Part shown: one piece after another, positions 9,877-16,563 of the stretch | How positions within the stretch are numbered: position 1 is the first letter of the stretch | How the letters are laid out: every line of letters begins with the position of its first letter | Origin: Verrucomicrobiota bacterium | GTDB lineage: Bacteria > Verrucomicrobiota > Verrucomicrobiia > Chthoniobacterales > UBA10450 | DNA length: 16,563 bases | Assembly (NCBI GenBank): GCA_003219995.1 | Contig: QHRC01000110.1 | Span: 1-16,563, forward strand | Direction: 5' to 3' | Notes under the pieces: model-generated | The model's input: the letters and a program-made list of their open reading frames with translations, nothing else | Databases searched by the model: none | What the model was told of the DNA's origin: nothing | Translations under genes and position numbers: made by a program

Positions 9877-11020
9877 ATGAGTCGCTTGTTCTTTTCGTCA
9901 ATCGCTCGACAATCTGCGCGATTATTTTACCGGCAGCCTCGATTTCCTCCGCAGTTGTTTGCTTGCCTAACGAGAAACGGGCCGCCGACCGGGCGCGTTC
10001 CATCGGCAATCCCATTGCGAGCAAAACATGCGATGCGGCTACTGAGCCGACCATGCACGCGGAACCACTCGAGGCGCAAACGCCTTTTAGATCGAGCGCG
10101 ATCAAGAGCATTGCGGAGTCCAGCCCGATGAAACTGACGTTCAATGTATTGGCAAGCCGGCGCGTTTGATCACCATTTTGCTGCGCTTGGGGAACACTTT
10201 CCGCGATCGATCTCCACAAACCATCGCGCAAATGCAATTGTCGATCTTGGGCCGCTCGACGATCGCGCAAAGCGAATTCAGCCGCTGCCGCCGCGCCGGC
10301 GATGGCCGCGACATTTTCTGTTCCCGGACGCCGCTCATTCTCGTGCGCGCCACCGAACATGATCGGTTGGAGGGACAATCCACTGCGGAGAAAAAGAAAT
10401 CCGGAACCTTTCGGTCCATAAAATTTGTGTGCGGCGAAGCTCGCGGCATCGACCAGCGACATATCGATGTCGATCTTGCCGAATGATTGCACCATGTCGC
10501 TATGCAGCAAAACACCATGCGCGCGGCAAATTTCCGATATTTCACGAATCGGCTGGATCACGCCGGTTTCGTTATTGGCCGCCATAATCGAAACCAGTCT
10601 TGTTTCCGGACGAATCGCACGAGCCAGCTGTTCAAGATCGACAACTCCATCCTGGGAAACGTCCAGCCACGTCACTTCGAAATTTTCGCGACCTTCCAAA
10701 TACTCGAACGCGTTCAAAACTGCATGGTGCTCGGCTTTATTCGAAATCACATGTCCGCCGGGCGAGCTCGAACATTTCGCCAGTCCAAGCACCGCCAGAT
10801 TGCACGACTCAGTCCCACCACTCGTAAAAATTATTTCGTTAGGCTTGACGTGGAGAAGCGAGGAAACCTTGTCTCGAGCATCGTCAATCGCCGCACGCGC
10901 CTCGCGTCCGGCGGTGTGAACGCTCGATGGATTTCCGAAATGCCGGCCCAAGTAAGGCAACATCGCGTCGCGCGCTTCGTCGCAGAGCGGAGTAGTCGCG
11001 TTGTAATCGAAATAAATCAT
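9863..11020 (-). CDS. Cysteine desulfurase (NifS/IscS family)
   Basis: A 385-residue PLP enzyme that removes sulfur from cysteine as a persulfide, feeding Fe-S cluster and other thio-cofactor synthesis. Landmarks in order: the N-terminus YFDYNATTP, histidines in KAEHHAVL (98-99), the PLP-site region HSDMVQSFGK (173-182), the PLP lysine K199 in AAHKFYGPKG, and the catalytic cysteine C322 in SSGSACMVGS. The short Cys loop without a long insert, together with GGAHENERRPGTENV, fits the NifS/IscS class I group. The start overlaps the cysE stop as ATGA (11017-11020). The cysE neighbour points to coupling of cysteine supply and sulfur mobilisation. IscS and NifS cannot be told apart here, so no symbol is given. 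Confidence 0.93.
   Translation of the reverse strand: MIYFDYNATTPLCDEARDAMLPYLGRHFGNPSSVHTAGREARAAIDDARDKVSSLLHVKPNEIIFTSGGTESCNLAVLGLAKCSSSPGGHVISNKAEHHAVLNAFEYLEGRENFEVTWLDVSQDGVVDLEQLARAIRPETRLVSIMAANNETGVIQPIREISEICRAHGVLLHSDMVQSFGKIDIDMSLVDAASFAAHKFYGPKGSGFLFLRSGLSLQPIMFGGAHENERRPGTENVAAIAGAAAAAEFALRDRRAAQDRQLHLRDGLWRSIAESVPQAQQNGDQTRRLANTLNVSFIGLDSAMLLIALDLKGVCASSGSACMVGSVAASHVLLAMGLPMERARSAARFSLGKQTTAEEIEAAGKIIAQIVERLTKRTSDSYAVA
10237..10248 (-). repeat. Iterated 12-mer, copy 4
   Basis: ATTGTCGATCTT on the given strand. In the desulfurase coding strand it is AAGATCGACAAT in codon phase 1 (Gln-Asp-Arg-Gln), a different frame from the K-I-D-N copies. Confidence 0.85.
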
Positions 11021-11943
11021 CCAAGGAATGCGCCGCTCGGCTCAGCCGCCTTGTGCGGTCGCTTGGGCACGATGCGCAACTGTTTCTCCTCGTAGTAAAC
11101 GAGCGAATCGGGCGGAACGCTTTGCACAAGAAAAACGTTCCCGCCAATTGTCGATCTTGCGCCAATCACGGTTTCGCCGCCAAGGATGGTCGAGTTCGGA
11201 TAAATTGTCACGTCATCTTCGACTTTCGGATGCCGTTTTCCGCCTTTCTTAATTTTGCCGTGCTCGTCCTTTTGAAAACTGCGGGCGCCGAGAGTAACGC
11301 CGTGAAATAATTTTACGCGAGACCCGATTTCGCACGTCTCGCCGATGACGACGCCAGTTCCGTGATCGATAAAAAAATGTGAGCCAATTTGTGCGCCAGG
11401 ATGAATGTCAATGCCGGTGCGGCTGTGCGCCCATTCGGTCATGATGCGCGGGATCAACGGCAGCTGCCTCATATATAATACGTGCGCCATTCGCTGGATC
11501 GCGATCGCCTCCAGGGCCGGATAGGCAAGAATGATTTCTTCGTAACTCTTTGCCGCCGGGTCGCCTTCGTAAGCGGCGTCGATGTCCGTCCAGAGCATTT
11601 TGCGCAGTTGCGGGAGCTGGGACAGAAATGAGGACAAAATTTCTTCTGCTTTTTCCTCTACCTTTTCTCGCGACGAAAGTTTCCCGAGGCTTTTGCAAAT
11701 CTCGGTTCTAAGTCGGGCATGCAAACTCCTCATGCGACTTCGCGTGACGTCGGCCAAGTCGCCGGAATTGACGAGCGCCTCGCTGCGAAAGCCGGGAAAC
11801 ATAAGACTCATCAGTTCGGCGCAACTCGCCTCGATCGCGAGGCGTGACGGTAATGTGGCGGCGGCGTCCAAATAATTAATGCCACCGGTCTCGCTGTAAG
11901 TCTGAAGGAGCTCGTCAACTCCGTCGCGAGGCGTCGGATTCAT
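11017..11943 (-). CDS. cysE: Serine O-acetyltransferase
   Basis: CysE acetylates L-serine with acetyl-CoA, the first step of cysteine synthesis. The 308-residue product has a helical N-terminal domain and a left-handed beta-helix of hexapeptide repeats. The active-site region is GIDIHPGAQIGSHFFIDHGTGVVIGET written across the repeat, followed by VKLFHGVTLGA. The size and the region with HPKVEDDVTIYPNSTILGG fit the plasma-type/EpsC serine acetyltransferases. Start ATG 11943 (MNPTPRDG). The frame is open further up to 12117, but that extension is translated from an inverted-repeat element and is rejected. It is followed by the desulfurase with an ATGA overlap. An exact 12-mer encodes R-S-T-I at 11147-11158. 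Confidence 0.93.
   Translation of the reverse strand: MNPTPRDGVDELLQTYSETGGINYLDAAATLPSRLAIEASCAELMSLMFPGFRSEALVNSGDLADVTRSRMRSLHARLRTEICKSLGKLSSREKVEEKAEEILSSFLSQLPQLRKMLWTDIDAAYEGDPAAKSYEEIILAYPALEAIAIQRMAHVLYMRQLPLIPRIMTEWAHSRTGIDIHPGAQIGSHFFIDHGTGVVIGETCEIGSRVKLFHGVTLGARSFQKDEHGKIKKGGKRHPKVEDDVTIYPNSTILGGETVIGARSTIGGNVFLVQSVPPDSLVYYEEKQLRIVPKRPHKAAEPSGAFLG
11147..11158 (-). repeat. Iterated 12-mer, copy 5
   Basis: ATTGTCGATCTT on the given strand. In cysE it is read in codon phase 2 (gcA AGA TCG ACA AT), giving Ala-Arg-Ser-Thr-Ile. This is the third possible phase. Confidence 0.85.
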
Positions 11944-12000
11944 AATGTAAAGTATGCGTCGCGTTTGCAGGCAATCAAAACAGAAACTGTGTCCGCTTTT

Positions 12001-12152
12001 TGTCATTCCGAGCGGAGTCGAGGAATGGAGCGGTTTGGCAAGCCGCGACATGGACGGGAAGGCTGGAAGCCGAGTGAGCGGGAGCGAACGAGTCAATCTC
12101 TCATTATTAACAGCCATCCCGCAGTAGCGGGAGACTCACGCTCGACATGACA
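12001..12152. repeat. MITE-like inverted-repeat element, 152 nt
   Basis: The ends TGTCATTCCGAGC (12001-12013) and GCTCGACATGACA (12140-12152) are inverted repeats matching at 11 of 13 positions. The interior holds short hairpins (GCGG...CCGC near 12031-12048; CCCGC-agta-GCGGG near 12118-12131). It carries no coding sequence and fills most of the 235-nt gap between the divergent cysE and glgB genes, so it may carry or disturb their promoters. Similar TGTCATTCCGAGC-ended repeats are common in several environmental phyla. Confidence 0.7.
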
Positions 12153-12178
12153 ATGCTCAGGTAGGAAGTTGAGGTCGC

Positions 12179-14389
12179 ATGAAGCCTTTTGAAATCGCCG
12201 GATTGCCGCCCGACGAGCTTAATAGCTTTCTTGCCGGAACGCATTCCGACCCGTTTCGGATTCTAGGGCCTCACCGGATGAAAGACGGGCTTCTTATTCG
12301 CGCTTTTCGTCCTGATGCGCAAAAGATCGATATCGTGCTGGATCGGCAATCAAAGGAGGCAATCGCGGCGGAGAAGATTCATAGGGACGGTTTTTTTTGC
12401 GCGAGCGTGCCGGCGGCGACGCGCGATCTCGATTATCGTCTGCGTCTTACGAACTGGAACGGATCGGAATCGCTGATGCGCGATCCATACGGTTACGGCC
12501 CGCTCATTGGCGAGGTCGATCTGCATCTTTTTGCCGAGGGACAGCATTGGCAGATTTACGAAAAGTTTGGTGCGCATTTGCGAACCATCGGCGATACAAC
12601 CGGCGTTCACTTCGTTGTGTGGGCCCCGAACGCACAGCGGGTCAGTGTGGTTGGCGATTTCAACGGCTGGGATGGCCGCGTTAATCCGATGCGCAAACTT
12701 ATCGGCGGCGGCGTGTGGGAGGTGTTTTTGCCCGGCCTGCAGGAGGGCGCGCATTACAAGTTCGAAATCCGGACTCACTCCGGCGCGCTCTTGCTCAAGA
12801 GCGATCCGTTCGCGTTTTTTAATCAGCACGGAAAATCGACGTCTTCGCTCGTTTACAATCTCGAGCGCTATGTATGGAGCGATCAGGCGTGGATGGACTC
12901 GCGCCGCAAACGCGATTGGCCGAAAAGCGCAATCAGCATTTACGAAGTGCACCTCGGGTCGTGGCGTCGTCGCGCCGATGAGGGCAACCGGCATCTGAGC
13001 TATCTCGAATTTGTCGGGACGCTCCTGCCGTACGTGGTCGAGATGGGTTACACGCACATCGAACTGATGCCGATTGCCGAGCATCCGTTTGAAGGATCCT
13101 GGGGTTATCAGGTCACGAATTATTATGCGCCGACGAGCCGTTTTGGGACGCCCGATGAATTGCGTCACTTCATCGACAAATGTCACCAGGCGGGAATCGG
13201 CGTGATTATGGATTGGGTGCCGGCGCATTTCCCGAAAGACGCACACGCGCTCGCGGAATTTGATGGCACCGATCTCTATGAGCACATGGACCCGCGGCAG
13301 GGCGAGCATCAGGACTGGGGCACGCTCATTTTTAATTTCGGCCGCAATGAAGTGCGCAATTTTCTGATCGGCAACGCGCTCTTCTGGCTCGACAAATATC
13401 ATATCGACGGTCTGCGCGTGGACGCGGTAGCGTCGATGCTTTATCTCGATTATTCGCGCCAGGCGGGGCAATGGATCCCGAATGTTTATGGCGGCCGTGA
13501 AAATCTTGATGCGATCTTTTTTTTGAAGCGCTTCAACGAAGTTTGTTACGAGCGTTTCCCAGGCATCATCACTATTGCCGAGGAATCAACCGCCTGGCCG
13601 GGCGTGTCGCGTCCGACTTATCTGGGCGGGCTCGGTTTCGGTTTCAAATGGAACATGGGTTGGATGCACGACTTCCTGCAATACATGAGTCTTGATCCGA
13701 TTTACCGGCGCTTTCATCACGGCAACATCACCTTCTCGCTCATCTACGCATTTCAGGAGCACTTCATTCTGGTCCTGAGTCACGACGAAGTGGTGCATGG
13801 CAAAAGGTCGCTCATTGCAAAAATGCCGGGTGACGAATGGCAGCAGTTCGCCAATCTCCGAATGTTTTACGCATGGATGTACGGACAGCCTGGCAAAAAG
13901 CTGCTCTTCATGGGCGGCGAATTCGGCCAGCGCCACGAATGGAATCACGACCAAAGCCTGGACTGGCACTTGACCGAACTTCCGCGGCACGACGAACTGC
14001 GACGTCTCGTCCAACATCTGAATTACACTTACAAACGCGAGCCTGCCTTGTGGGAGCAGGACGACAGTCATGACGGATTCGAATGGATCGATTTTCATGA
14101 TGCCGACAACAGCGTCGTCTCGTTTTTTAGAAAATCGGCCGCTGGCGAAATGATTGTGTTTGTTGTCAACGCGACGCCAATGGTGCGTCACGATTACCGG
14201 CTCGGCGTTCCTGCGCCCGGATTTTACCGTGAGATCATCAATACCGATGCCGAAACCTACGGCGGCAGCAACGTCGGCAATTACGGCGGGGCGCAGAGCG
14301 AAGATCGACAATGGATGGGGCGCGAACATTCCATTCTCATTCATCTGCCGCCGCTGGCCACGGTTGCGTTTAAGTTGGAAAGCTTGTAG
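12179..14389 (+). CDS. glgB: 1,4-alpha-glucan branching enzyme
   Basis: GlgB forms alpha-1,6 branches in glycogen. The 736-residue protein has the N-terminal beta domain, a CBM48 module (about 140-215, with the [20 protein letters not shown] stretch), the GH13 barrel and a C-terminal beta domain. The catalytic triad is D415 ([10 protein letters not shown]), E468 (TIAEEST) and D536 ([10 protein letters not shown]). The 53- and 68-residue spacings equal those of E. coli GlgB D405/E458/D526. Other landmarks are YEVHLGSW and [18 protein letters not shown]. The ATG at 12179 has GAGG four bases upstream, one of the few clear Shine-Dalgarno sites here. The TAG stop is part of a REP end. No other glycogen gene is in the window. 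Confidence 0.97.
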   Translation: MKPFEIAGLPPDELNSFLAGTHSDPFRILGPHRMKDGLLIRAFRPDAQKIDIVLDRQSKEAIAAEKIHRDGFFCASVPAATRDLDYRLRLTNWNGSESLMRDPYGYGPLIGEVDLHLFAEGQHWQIYEKFGAHLRTIGDTTGVHFVVWAPNAQRVSVVGDFNGWDGRVNPMRKLIGGGVWEVFLPGLQEGAHYKFEIRTHSGALLLKSDPFAFFNQHGKSTSSLVYNLERYVWSDQAWMDSRRKRDWPKSAISIYEVHLGSWRRRADEGNRHLSYLEFVGTLLPYVVEMGYTHIELMPIAEHPFEGSWGYQVTNYYAPTSRFGTPDELRHFIDKCHQAGIGVIMDWVPAHFPKDAHALAEFDGTDLYEHMDPRQGEHQDWGTLIFNFGRNEVRNFLIGNALFWLDKYHIDGLRVDAVASMLYLDYSRQAGQWIPNVYGGRENLDAIFFLKRFNEVCYERFPGIITIAEESTAWPGVSRPTYLGGLGFGFKWNMGWMHDFLQYMSLDPIYRRFHHGNITFSLIYAFQEHFILVLSHDEVVHGKRSLIAKMPGDEWQQFANLRMFYAWMYGQPGKKLLFMGGEFGQRHEWNHDQSLDWHLTELPRHDELRRLVQHLNYTYKREPALWEQDDSHDGFEWIDFHDADNSVVSFFRKSAAGEMIVFVVNATPMVRHDYRLGVPAPGFYREIINTDAETYGGSNVGNYGGAQSEDRQWMGREHSILIHLPPLATVAFKLESL
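14301..14312 (+). repeat. Iterated 12-mer AAGATCGACAAT, copy 6
   Basis: Exact copy near the 3' end of glgB, codon phase 1 (Glu-Asp-Arg-Gln-Trp). Confidence 0.85.
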
Positions 14390-14452
14390 AGGCGTTTGGT
14401 CTCAAACGCCTGTTTACCCAAGTTCGATGGTTGAGATCAACCACCGCTACAA
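14385..14452. repeat. REP double hairpin between glgB and RAYT
   Basis: Starts TGTAGAGGCGTTTGG and ends CCACCGCTACAA. Stems are GGCGTTT with AAACGCC, and GGTTGA-g-TCAACC. Its left TAG (14387-14389) is the glgB stop. On the other strand its right end supplies the TAG stop of the RAYT gene (14449-14447). Confidence 0.85.
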
Positions 14453-14908
14453 CACACTATCTCGCCTCGAGTCTGGCGATCTCGCCTTGCCATGCCATTC
14501 ACTGGCATTCGCGACCAAATTAGCGCGACTAGGATTCTGTCGCACATATTCCCATTTCTCGGAATAGCTCTCGCTGTGACGGATCAAATGGTCAAAAAAC
14601 CCCTGCTGCCAATGCGGTGGCGCAGCCACAATTGCTTTGGAGAGAGTTCGCTTGAAAGCCCTGATCCATTGCGTGAGCGAAAAGTCCACGTTGCCGCGAA
14701 CGAAAAGGTGAATGTGATCCGGCATAATGACGTACCTGCCTACGCAAATTTCACGGCGTCCGGCGTCACGCGCAAATTGGATGAATGCGCGGCCGACTCT
14801 TTCATTCGCTAGAAATTTTCGACGATTGCGCGTGTTGAATGTCACGAAATAGAGCGGCGGATCGTAAGCGGCGAAGATTTGGTCCAAGCGGGGCGGTGTC
14901 TCAGGCAT
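14447..14908 (-). CDS. REP-associated tyrosine transposase (RAYT, Y1 HUH family)
   Basis: A 153-residue protein of the IS200/RAYT transposase family, which cuts and joins single-stranded REP DNA through a tyrosine. It has the early YFVTFNTRNRRKF strand (20-32), the HUH motif MPDHIHLFV (H65, H67) and the C-terminal WQQGFFDHLIRHSESYSEKW region (100-119). Candidate nucleophiles are Y115 and Y121 (EYVRQNPSRANLV). Length is usual for the family. It is bracketed by near-identical REP elements, the classic RAYT arrangement, with the left one supplying its stop codon and the right one ending four bases before its ATG. It is intact and could be active. Confidence 0.92.
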   Translation of the reverse strand: MPETPPRLDQIFAAYDPPLYFVTFNTRNRRKFLANERVGRAFIQFARDAGRREICVGRYVIMPDHIHLFVRGNVDFSLTQWIRAFKRTLSKAIVAAPPHWQQGFFDHLIRHSESYSEKWEYVRQNPSRANLVANASEWHGKARSPDSRRDSVL

Positions 14909-14912
14909 TGGC

Positions 14913-14980
14913 TGTAGAGGCGCTTTGGTCTCAAACGCCTATTTATAAGATTCGGTGGTTGAGAACAACCACCGCTACAA
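14913..14980. repeat. REP double hairpin upstream of RAYT
   Basis: TGTAGAGGCGCTTTGG at the left and CCACCGCTACAA at the right. The second stem, GGTGGTTG-agaa-CAACCACC, is perfect. It is nearly identical to the copy at 14385-14452 and has the same orientation. It forms the immediate 5' leader of the RAYT gene. Confidence 0.85.
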
Positions 14981-15028
14981 GCTTGCCCCACCAGGGTCGC
15001 GTGCGCCCCCAGAGTCATCATTTTCAGC

Positions 15029-15058
15029 TTGACTATCGATGCATTTGTCGCGAATAGT
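15029..15058 (+). promoter_or_regulatory. Possible sigma70-type promoter for the prepilin gene
   Basis: TTGACT (15029-15034), an 18-base spacer and AATAGT (15053-15058), 24 nt before the ATG. The -35 match is good and the -10 match is weak (4 of 6). Confidence 0.3.
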
Positions 15059-15082
15059 TGCGGTTTACAAACCTTGCTTCCT

Positions 15083-15817
15083 ATGAAAAAACGAATGTCT
15101 GCCGCTTTTACCCTCATCGAATTGCTCGTCGTGATCACGATTATCGCCATCCTGGCCAGCATCGCCCTGCCCGCCTTTACCTCCGTCCAACAGAAGGGCA
15201 AGCAAACTAAAGCATTGTCGAACGCGAAGCAGATCGCAATAGCACTGAGGCTCTACGCCAGCGACCACGATGGCACCTATCCCAGCACTACTCTTGACGC
15301 TACTGGAAATCCCACTACCACTGACGTCTCCACGTCGAACGCCGCTTTTTGCCAACTTTTCCCTACTTACATAAAATCTGAAGCGATTTTCTACGTCGGT
15401 GGGTCAAAATTCTGCAATCCCGGTCCGCCTGACGAGCAGCAGGATGCGACTACGACATCGCCACCTACCCTCACTCTTGCTGCCGGCGAAAATGAATGGG
15501 CTTATGTGCTTCACTTAAACGATACTTTCAACCCATCTGTGCCGATGATCGCAGACGGTTTTGCATCCGCATCAGCCCACACATATGTAAAAGATTCGAG
15601 TGCAATAGGCGGCGTCTGGAAGGGGCAAACTGCCATCGTGGTTCGCGCAGACGGCAGTAGTGGTGCTGCACTAAAGGTGGATGGGGCAAGCCTGACGGTT
15701 ATCGGCCCCAACGCTGCCTCCGGTGGAGCGCCAGGCGACATTTTCACGACGGCTAACGGCGCCAATGGCTGGCTCGGAGTTACGAACATCGTAGTAAATC
15801 CGAATCCGGCACCATAA
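15083..15817 (+). CDS. Type IV prepilin-like / type II secretion pseudopilin-like protein
   Basis: A 244-residue protein with a short leader and the class III signal FTLIELLVVITIIAILASIA (9-28), including the conserved glutamate at +5. The long hydrophobic helix would anchor it in the inner membrane until assembly. The residue before the cleavage site is Ala8, where Gly is usual. The mature domain is Thr/Ser/Gly-rich with a YPSTT...GNP region, like the large family of xcpT/PulG-type prepilin proteins in Verrucomicrobia and Planctomycetes. ATG 15083 chosen: the frame is open from 15029, but the extension is not leader-like. No pilus assembly genes are nearby. It is followed by a hairpin (15856-15876). 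Confidence 0.85.
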   Translation: MKKRMSAAFTLIELLVVITIIAILASIALPAFTSVQQKGKQTKALSNAKQIAIALRLYASDHDGTYPSTTLDATGNPTTTDVSTSNAAFCQLFPTYIKSEAIFYVGGSKFCNPGPPDEQQDATTTSPPTLTLAAGENEWAYVLHLNDTFNPSVPMIADGFASASAHTYVKDSSAIGGVWKGQTAIVVRADGSSGAALKVDGASLTVIGPNAASGGAPGDIFTTANGANGWLGVTNIVVNPNPAP

Positions 15818-15855
15818 GCCGTAGTAGATCCTAAGTAATTTATCGCGCCGACCGA

Positions 15856-15876
15856 CGTGATCTGCGGTAGATCACG
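15856..15876. terminator. Perfect hairpin downstream of the prepilin gene
   Basis: CGTGATCT (15856-15863), loop GCGGT, AGATCACG (15869-15876): an 8-bp perfect stem 38 nt after the prepilin stop. There is no T-tract, so Rho-independent termination is only possible. Confidence 0.4.
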
Positions 15877-15901
15877 CCGAGCCGAATTTGCCGTCGCTGA
15901 T
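15872..15901 (-). pseudogene. Fossil copy of the xseA 3' end
   Basis: On the minus strand this reads I-S-D-G-K-F-G-S-A-stop, matching V-S-D-G-E-F-G-S at the end of the present xseA (16009-16030) with 18 of 22 bases identical. It lies beyond the REP elements and has its own TGA. It looks like the original gene end, separated by REP insertion with duplication of about 22 bp. Confidence 0.55.
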
Positions 15902-15903
15902 GT

Positions 15904-15929
15904 TGTAGTGGCAGGCGTGTCGCCTGCCA
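15904..15929. repeat. Single-hairpin REP half-element
   Basis: TGTAG followed by TGGCAGGCG-tgt-CGCCTGCCA, a perfect 9-bp stem with a 3-nt loop. It has the family's left terminus but lacks the second hairpin and right terminus. A complete element starts 6 nt further on. Confidence 0.65.
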
Positions 15930-15934
15930 AATGT

Positions 15935-15999
15935 TGTAGAGGCGTTTGTGTCAAACGCCTATTTTTTAGATTCGGTGCTTGGTACAAGCACCGCTACAA
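15935..15999. repeat. REP double hairpin at the xseA stop
   Basis: TGTAGAGGCG at the left and CACCGCTACAA at the right. Stems are GGCGTTTG-tgt-CAAACGCC and GGTGCTTG-gta-CAAGCACC. Against the RAYT-flanking copies, the second stem shows a compensatory G-C to C-G swap. The TAG on the minus strand (15996-15994) is the xseA stop codon. Confidence 0.85.
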
Positions 16000-16563
16000 C
16001 GTCTCAGACCCGAACTCGCCGTCGCTGACGCGGGTGCGGATTTTCATGCGCGGACGGATCGACGCGACCGTACGGATTAATTGGCCGCGTTCATTCGTGG
16101 TGATGCTGTAGCCACGACGCAATGTTGCGTCGGGGCCGAGCACGCGCAGGATTCCTTCGATTCGAGCAAAACGTTGCTTTGCATTTTCGATAACGCGCAC
16201 AGGCAAGGCAACGAAGCGCCGCTGTAGATCAACAAAACGATTGCGGCACATGACGATTTCACGCGCTGGGCTGCGCGCGTGCAGAGCGCGAGCGATGTGG
16301 ACGAGACCTCGCTTGTAATTGTCGATCTTGTGGGCGAGGCACCGGCGCAAAGTTTCGCGTCCGACATCGATTTGTTGCTGTGCGTCGCGCAGTCGCTTGA
16401 GCAGTTCACGGGCAACCGCGCGTTCGCACCCTTCGATTCGCCGGCGAAGATCGACAATGTCTGGCACGATCAACTCTGCGGCGGCACTGGGCGTCGGTGC
16501 GCGCAGGTCGGCGACGAAATCGGCGATCGTGAAATCGATCTCGTGGCCGATTGCAGAAACGAT
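15994..16563 (-). CDS. xseA: Exodeoxyribonuclease VII large subunit, C-terminal part (5' end outside window)
   Basis: The last 189 residues of XseA, the catalytic subunit of ExoVII, which degrades single-stranded DNA in recombination and repair. The visible part opens with the conserved [20 protein letters not shown] and then PTPSAAAEL, followed by the long coiled-coil region ([20 protein letters not shown] and on) and the C-terminal [13 protein letters not shown] segment. The frame runs off the window at 16563, so the catalytic core is only partly seen. The end, [12 protein letters not shown], is altered by a REP element that supplies the final Leu-stop. An apparent original end lies beyond it (15872-15901). 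Two exact 12-mers in opposite orientation lie within 141 nt. Confidence 0.95.
   Translation of the reverse strand: MVSAIGHEIDFTIADFVADLRAPTPSAAAELIVPDIVDLRRRIEGCERAVARELLKRLRDAQQQIDVGRETLRRCLAHKIDNYKRGLVHIARALHARSPAREIVMCRNRFVDLQRRFVALPVRVIENAKQRFARIEGILRVLGPDATLRRGYSITTNERGQLIRTVASIRPRMKIRTRVSDGEFGSETL
16318..16329 (-). repeat. Iterated 12-mer, copy 7
   Basis: ATTGTCGATCTT on the given strand. In xseA it encodes Lys-Ile-Asp-Asn, codon phase 0. Confidence 0.85.
16447..16458 (+). repeat. Iterated 12-mer AAGATCGACAAT, copy 8
   Basis: Exact copy in xseA, read on the coding strand as Ile-Val-Asp-Leu. It is opposite in orientation to copy 7, 117 nt away. Confidence 0.85.

Noticed and set aside
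11944..12117. N-terminal extension of cysE
   Set aside because: Part of it is translated from the inverted-repeat element at 12001-12152. MNPTPRDG at 11943 gives the normal CysE length.
12350..13471. 373-codon open frame antisense to glgB
   Set aside because: It lies fully within glgB, which has all GH13 motifs. Its translation has no family features and is a by-product of the codon bias.
14385..15999. CRISPR-like array from the similar repeats near 14385, 14913 and 15935
   Set aside because: Spacing is irregular, the repeats are double hairpins with a RAYT gene between them, and no cas gene is present.

Overview
The window is a gene-dense stretch (about 55% G+C by eye) from a Gram-negative-type bacterium, most likely Verrucomicrobia of the Chthoniobacterales/Spartobacteria type. 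That placement is inference. It rests on the family mix (a wide prepilin-like protein, an ABC-2 exporter linked to a TPR protein, an eno-ftsB-prfB string) and on rare Shine-Dalgarno sequences. No rRNA or tRNA gene, CRISPR array or prophage is visible.

Layout. 132-1876 (minus): a calcineurin-like phosphoesterase, then a GT9 heptosyltransferase-like enzyme. 1956-4872 (minus): a compact unit acyP - ABC ATPase - ABC-2 permease - TPR membrane protein with overlapping ends. 5002-6232 (minus): two exported proteins of unknown function that overlap by 80 nt. 6349-9183 (plus): enolase, an FtsB-like divisome protein and release factor 2. prfB keeps the classical programmed +1 frameshift site but has a second, apparently damaging frame break near its 3' end. 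9220-11943 (minus): cysE - cysteine desulfurase - SprT-like metalloprotease, translationally overlapping. 12179-14389 (plus): glgB. 14447-14908 (minus): a REP-associated tyrosine transposase (RAYT) between two REP elements. 15083-15817 (plus): a type IV prepilin-like protein. 15994-16563 (minus): the C-terminal part of XseA, running off the window.

Two layers of structure lie on top of the genes. The first is the 12-mer AAGATCGACAAT (complement ATTGTCGATCTT). It occurs exactly 8 times in 16.5 kb, plus 3 copies of its 10-base core. It lies on both strands and in all three codon phases, so it is a DNA-level signal and not a protein motif. A DNA-uptake-like sequence, a methylation or protein-binding site, or another highly iterated genomic signature are all possible. 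The second is a family of about 65-nt double-hairpin REP elements, bounded by TGTAG and CTACA, presumably mobilised by RAYT-type transposases. Their terminal TGTAG repeatedly supplies the TAG stop codon of the adjacent gene (ftsB, prfB, glgB, RAYT, xseA). One copy sits inside an open reading frame (sprT-like), one sits inside an operon just before the permease start, and one appears to have split the 3' end of xseA. A separate 152-nt inverted-repeat (MITE-like) element lies upstream of cysE and glgB.
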